From Candidatus Gastranaerophilales bacterium (GTDB taxonomy: Bacteria; Cyanobacteriota; Vampirovibrionia; Gastranaerophilales; Gastranaerophilaceae), in the NCBI GenBank assembly GCA_944326555.1, contig CALVEK010000005.1, positions 1-64,000 of the forward strand: a stretch of DNA of 64,000 nt, given 5' to 3'. This document shows, in pieces, positions 60,463-64,000 of the stretch; position 1 is the first letter of the stretch; every line of letters starts with the position of its first letter. The position numbers were made by a program, and so were the translations under genes. The notes below the pieces were generated by a model. That model was not told the origin of the DNA. It saw only the letters and a program-made list of their open reading frames with translations, and ran no database searches.

Positions 60463-61086
60463 ATGAGTTTTGATTTTGTGAAGGCTTTGAAAGCCCCGTT
60501 GAATGTTAATGGTTGGTTTGTTAAGCTGCTTATTGGCGGTATTTTGCTTTGTGTGCCGATTGCTAACTTTATTGTTATCGGGTATTGTGTTAAGTATTTA
60601 AAGAAACTTATAAACAAAGAAGACTCGTTACCTGATTATGGTGATTTGGGCGGCTTATTTGTTTCCGGTTTTAAATTTTTTGTTGGTTCAATTGTTTATA
60701 TGATTCCATTTGGATTGATAATTTTTATTTTATCAATGCTACTTACTAAGGCTCCTGTGGCTGCTGGATTTCTTACATTACTTATTGAATTAGTTGCAGG
60801 GATACTTATTTTGCCAATGATTATTAATTTTGCATTGGATGAAAAGATTTTGTCTATGGTGAATTTTGAAAATGCATTTAATTTCTTAAAAAACAGTATA
60901 AAAGATTTTCTTTTTATGCTTTTGTATATTGTATTGTTGTATGTTGTCTACTTTTTTATAATTTTTGTATGCTCAATAACATTGGTTGGGGTTATTTTGA
61001 TTCCATTTTTGGCTTATGCAATGAGCTTATCTCTTTATAATTTGCTTGGTCAATATGCTCATTCAATGCCGAATTTAAAAAATTAA
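60463..61086 (+). CDS. DUF4013 membrane protein 1
   Basis: 207 aa integral membrane protein with about five helices. KALKAPLNVNGWFVKLLIGG, GYCVKYLKKLINKEDSLPDY (a conserved basic/acidic loop with a LP(D/x)Y-type end) and LGGLFVSGFKFFVGSIVYMI fit DUF4013. It is paralogous in plan to the protein at 61267..62016. Function unknown. A terminator follows. Confidence 0.82.
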   Translation: MSFDFVKALKAPLNVNGWFVKLLIGGILLCVPIANFIVIGYCVKYLKKLINKEDSLPDYGDLGGLFVSGFKFFVGSIVYMIPFGLIIFILSMLLTKAPVAAGFLTLLIELVAGILILPMIINFALDEKILSMVNFENAFNFLKNSIKDFLFMLLYIVLLYVVYFFIIFVCSITLVGVILIPFLAYAMSLSLYNLLGQYAHSMPNLKN

Positions 61087-61110
61087 CCAATAGTTGAGAT
61101 TAGGTTTTCT

Positions 61111-61157
61111 GGTGAGAAGAGGCTCTTAAAAAGTTTCTTCTCACCTGTTTTGTTTAT
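61111..61157 (+). terminator. Intrinsic terminator between the two DUF4013 genes
   Basis: GGTGAGAAGA (61111-61120) pairs with TCTTCTCACC (61136-61145), loop of 15 nt, followed by TGTTTTGTTT. The T tract is interrupted but adequate. Confidence 0.8.
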
Positions 61158-61266
61158 TTGATATTTTTTCGTTTTTTTCTAAAAAAATCAGTAAAAACAC
61201 TATCTTTTTTATTGAAAAAGTGCTACAATGATAGTGTGTTTATTATTTTATTTTAGGAGCGTGCTA

Positions 61267-62016
61267 ATGGGTATTAGTCTGAAGCAGGCGTTTGTTTTTG
61301 TGCCGAAAAATGAAGAATGGATTCAAAAAACTTTTGTAGGTGGTTTATTACTGTTTTTTCCTGCTTTTTTCTATATATTCCCGGGGATAAAAAGGTTAAT
61401 ATTTGATCCGATTAATTATTATTTGTTAGCCTTATTTATTATGTTTTCTGCTGTTGTTTTTCTTGCTGTGAGCGGATATTTCTTTAAAGCGATTCACAAC
61501 AGAGTTGTACATGACAAAGAAGGCCTGCCTTCTTGGAAGTATTTTAGCTATTATGTCTTCGTTGGATTAAAATCTTACGTGGGTGGCTTTGTCTTTTCTA
61601 TACCTTTTATTGCATTTGCTTTTTGTTTATTTACTTTTGCGCCGTTAACTGTTTCTAAAGAACTTATTCCTTTTGTCTTGGTTGCTTCTATAGTTCATGT
61701 AATATATAGTGCCTTGTATATTATGCTTGCTCTTAATTTTTGCGTTGATTTTAAAATTTCTTCATTTTTAAACGTTAAAAAAGCATACAGTATGATAAGC
61801 GACAATATTATTAACTTTGTTGTTTTGGTTGCTTATTGCATTGTTGTTAGCATTGTAAGTTTGGTTATTAATGCAATTCTTGTCAATGGACAAATATTGT
61901 CTTTACTTGTTCCGTTTTTTACTTTTTATATTTATCTTGTTTATACGGATTTGTTTGCACAGTTTATGTTAAGTGAGCCTAAGGATGTAAGAGATGAAAA
62001 TGAATGTGTTGCTTAG
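61267..62016 (+). CDS. DUF4013 membrane protein 2
   Basis: 249 aa from the ATG at 61267 (AGGAGC upstream; an in-frame ATG at 61228 lacks one). Similar plan to the previous gene: a short amphipathic N-terminus (SLKQAFVFVPKNEEWIQKT), then about six helices. The VHDKEGLPSWKYF loop and GLKSYVGGFVFSIPF correspond to the conserved DUF4013 segments of its neighbour. Probably arose by duplication, but sits behind its own promoter after a terminator. Function unknown. Confidence 0.8.
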   Translation: MGISLKQAFVFVPKNEEWIQKTFVGGLLLFFPAFFYIFPGIKRLIFDPINYYLLALFIMFSAVVFLAVSGYFFKAIHNRVVHDKEGLPSWKYFSYYVFVGLKSYVGGFVFSIPFIAFAFCLFTFAPLTVSKELIPFVLVASIVHVIYSALYIMLALNFCVDFKISSFLNVKKAYSMISDNIINFVVLVAYCIVVSIVSLVINAILVNGQILSLLVPFFTFYIYLVYTDLFAQFMLSEPKDVRDENECVA

Positions 62017-62107
62017 AAAAATGGTGAAATGGAAAAAAACTTGCCCCTTTGCTGAACATTTGATGGAATATTGGGCAAAATTTATGATTATTTGCTAAGT
62101 GAGTCTT

Positions 62108-62413
62108 CTACATTCTTATTATCAATGTTTTTGTATTCTCAATGACTTTGATAGTGTATGCACTTGTTTTTGGGACTAGTAACATTTCGCCTGCTTTGAT
62201 ATCAAATACCTTTTCATCCATAGATATTTCAAGATTACCCTCTATTATGTAAAAGCATATATTCTGTGGAGATATTTGGGTTGGTATTTCTTGATTTTTT
62301 GGTAATGCATAAAGACTTAACGACCTGTCCCCTTCATTTATTAGGTAGATATTTTCAAAACCATCTAATCTGTAGTGCAAATCTGTAGAGGGGCATATAA
62401 TTTTTTTATACAT
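62108..62413 (-). CDS. Small cupin-domain protein
   Basis: 101 aa single-domain cupin. The two conserved cupin motifs are degenerate: CFYIIEGNLEISMDEKVF (motif 1, lacking the usual metal His pair) and AGEMLLVPKTSAYTIKV (motif 2, lacking the His). With metal ligands missing, it is more likely a binding or structural protein than a metalloenzyme. GGAGAAA precedes the ATG. Alone on the minus strand. Confidence 0.75.
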   Translation of the reverse strand: MYKKIICPSTDLHYRLDGFENIYLINEGDRSLSLYALPKNQEIPTQISPQNICFYIIEGNLEISMDEKVFDIKAGEMLLVPKTSAYTIKVIENTKTLIIRM

Positions 62414-62676
62414 AGATTATTTCTCCATTTTTTTTATTATCTTGTTTATCTTATGTTTTTTTCATCCCCTGTTTTTTGAGTAGAGTGGCTAATATTACTA
62501 ACAGTTAAAAATTATTTAATTTTCTCTCGTAACATATATTAAAAAATACTGATTTAAAAATCTTCTTTAATTATAATGTTACCAGTATATTAGTTATTTT
62601 GTATTGCAATGATTTTGTGTAAAACTAAAACTATTGTTTTTGTTGATTAGCAATGTAATTGTAAAGAGGTAAGCAA
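62414..62676. other. Divergent intergenic region upstream of dnaB
   Basis: 263 nt, very AT-rich, with promoters for the cupin gene (minus) and dnaB (plus). No ORF, RNA gene or clear replication-origin element was recognised. Confidence 0.45.
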
Positions 62677-64000
62677 TTGGCAAACAGCTTGGTAAAATCA
62701 TCAGACGGTAAAATACAAAAACTTCCTCCACAGAATATAGATGCAGAAGAGGCTATTCTTGGTGCAGTGTTGAGTAATCCTATTTGTCTTAATAAGATTG
62801 CTGATATGATACGTCCTGAGAGTTTTTATAAACCTGCTAACAGACAGATATATTCGGCGATAGTTGAGCTTTTTGCTCGTAACCAAGCTATAGACATAGT
62901 TACTGTATCAGAAAAACTCAATGAAGAGGAAAAACTTGAGTTAGTTGGCGGAAGAGCCTACATAAATGATTTGGTTCTGAATGTTATAACAACGGCAAAT
63001 ATTGAATATTATGCAAAAATTGTTCAGGAAAAATCAATAAAAAGAGAGTTGATTAATGCCGGTTCGGAAATTGTTGAGATGGCATATGATAATCAGTCAA
63101 CAGAAGCAACCTTGGATAATGCAGAAAAACTGATTTTTAATATTGCACAGAAAAAAAACACAACGGATTTGGTTTCTGTAAAAGATTTGGTAATTACAAG
63201 TTATGAGCAAATATCATACAGATATGAGCATAGAGATGAACTTGTAGGAGTTCCTACCGGATTTTATGATTTAGATGCTATGACCTCAGGGCTTCAAAAA
63301 TCAGATTTGATTGTTTTGGCTGCTCGTCCTTCCATGGGTAAAACTGCATTTGCTTTGAATATTGCTCAAAATGTCGGGTTGAGAGCTAAAAAAGCTGTGG
63401 CAATTTTTTCTTTGGAGATGCCTAAGGAACAGCTTGTTCAGCGTATGTTATGTTCTGAGGCAGAAGTTGACAGCCAAAAATTAAAAACAGGTAATATGCA
63501 GGCAAAGGATTGGGAAAAACTAACAAATGCAATGAATCTTTTTGCTGATGCCCCGATATACATAGACGATTGTGCCGGCGCCACTGTTATGGATATTAGG
63601 GCAAAGTGCCGACGTCTTGCTATGGAAGAAAAAAATCTTGGACTTGTTGTTATCGATTATTTACAATTGATGGAAGGTTCTGGAAATAAGGATGATAGAA
63701 ACCAGCAAATTTCAGGTATTTCAAGAGGCTTGAAATTACTTGCAAGAGAACTTGGTGTTCCTGTTATAGCCTTGTCTCAGCTATCTCGTGCTGTTGAACA
63801 GCGTACCGACAAGAGGCCAATGCTCTCAGATTTGAGAGAATCGGGTGCGATTGAGCAGGATGCTGATATTGTTATGTTTATATATAGAGATGAGTATTAT
63901 AACAAAGAAGATACGGAAAACAGAGGAAAAGCAGAAGTAATACTGGCGAAACACAGAAACGGTTCTGTCGGTTCAATCGATTTACTGTTTCAAGGCAGCA
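62677..64000 (+). CDS. dnaB: Replicative DNA helicase DnaB (3' end cut by window)
   Basis: 441 codons are visible from the TTG at 62677 (AAAGAGG upstream). The N-terminal DnaB domain (LPPQNIDAEEAILGAVLSNP) is followed by the RecA-type C-terminal domain: GVPTGFYDLDAMTSGLQKSD, Walker A ARPSMGKTAFALN, FSLEMPKEQLVQRML, Walker B LGLVVIDYLQLM, and SQLSRAVEQRTDKRPMLSDL with RESGAIEQDAD. No intein is seen in the visible part. Only a short C-terminal end is missing. Confidence 0.95.
   Translation, partial: MANSLVKSSDGKIQKLPPQNIDAEEAILGAVLSNPICLNKIADMIRPESFYKPANRQIYSAIVELFARNQAIDIVTVSEKLNEEEKLELVGGRAYINDLVLNVITTANIEYYAKIVQEKSIKRELINAGSEIVEMAYDNQSTEATLDNAEKLIFNIAQKKNTTDLVSVKDLVITSYEQISYRYEHRDELVGVPTGFYDLDAMTSGLQKSDLIVLAARPSMGKTAFALNIAQNVGLRAKKAVAIFSLEMPKEQLVQRMLCSEAEVDSQKLKTGNMQAKDWEKLTNAMNLFADAPIYIDDCAGATVMDIRAKCRRLAMEEKNLGLVVIDYLQLMEGSGNKDDRNQQISGISRGLKLLARELGVPVIALSQLSRAVEQRTDKRPMLSDLRESGAIEQDADIVMFIYRDEYYNKEDTENRGKAEVILAKHRNGSVGSIDLLFQGS

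Noticed and set aside
62037-62086. TTGCCC/GGGCAA pair after the second DUF4013 gene as a terminator
   Set aside because: The loop is long and the following T tract is weak; support is insufficient.

Overview
The window is AT-rich bacterial chromosome using the standard code (TGA acts as a stop), with frequent TTG/GTG starts and GGAG-type ribosome binding sites. Gene content points to a non-photosynthetic relative of cyanobacteria, probably Gastranaerophilales/Melainabacteria (Vampirovibrionia). The evidence is a Ycf46-Ycf35-DUF2997 cluster, minCDE, full-length NifU with NifS but no nitrogenase, CsaB, and several lineage-type proteins of unknown function. No photosynthesis gene, rRNA, tRNA, CRISPR array, prophage or insertion sequence was seen. 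The taxonomic call is inference from gene content and style, not a database match.

Layout. 1-10.5 kb: the start of an ASQAR-family protein, then lysA, cdaA and eda in one run, a glycosyltransferase, a STAS-like protein, tyrA, a degenerate PAS histidine kinase, a MalK-type ABC ATPase, nifU and nifS. 10.5-14.4 kb: a plus-strand cluster of HhH protein, NrdG-like radical SAM protein, Ycf46 AAA+ ATPase, Ycf35-like protein and DUF2997 protein, closed by a strong terminator. 14.5-23 kb: TPR/propeller protein, gatA, the second ASQAR protein, a MshEN-like protein, a FlaG-like protein, rqcH and a CHASE2 cyclase-like protein whose catalytic residues are altered.

23.2-32.65 kb: the S10/spc ribosomal-protein operon from rpsJ to rplR. 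It ends in a terminator directly after rplR, so rpsE, rplO and secY are not here. It holds an unknown 102-residue gene between rplF and rplR and several structured intergenic RNAs. 32.66-37 kb: a membrane protein, minE-minD-minC with unusual acidic extensions, and a coiled-coil membrane protein. 37-42.7 kb: sugar kinase, csaB, marC-like, nadA, ispF, a Cof-type phosphatase and a Nudix hydrolase. 42.7-47.7 kb: aspS, a PSP1-domain protein, a soluble protein carrying an FlhA-type export-gate cytosolic domain, and lemA.

47.8-64 kb: a long GT5 starch/glycogen synthase, a SulP transporter, a peptide-binding lipoprotein, a LysM/EF-hand protein, serA, a small envelope operon (beta-barrel-like plus pentapeptide repeat) behind a terminator-like leader, a GNAT-like protein, a candidate minus-strand small RNA, ribF, ribH, two DUF4013 membrane proteins, a cupin, and dnaB cut by the window end.

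The most notable material is the stand-alone FlhA cytosolic domain, the cyclase and histidine kinase that lack hallmark catalytic residues, the ASQAR family seen at two loci, the Ycf46 cluster, and the structured RNAs at 23.7 and 58.4 kb.
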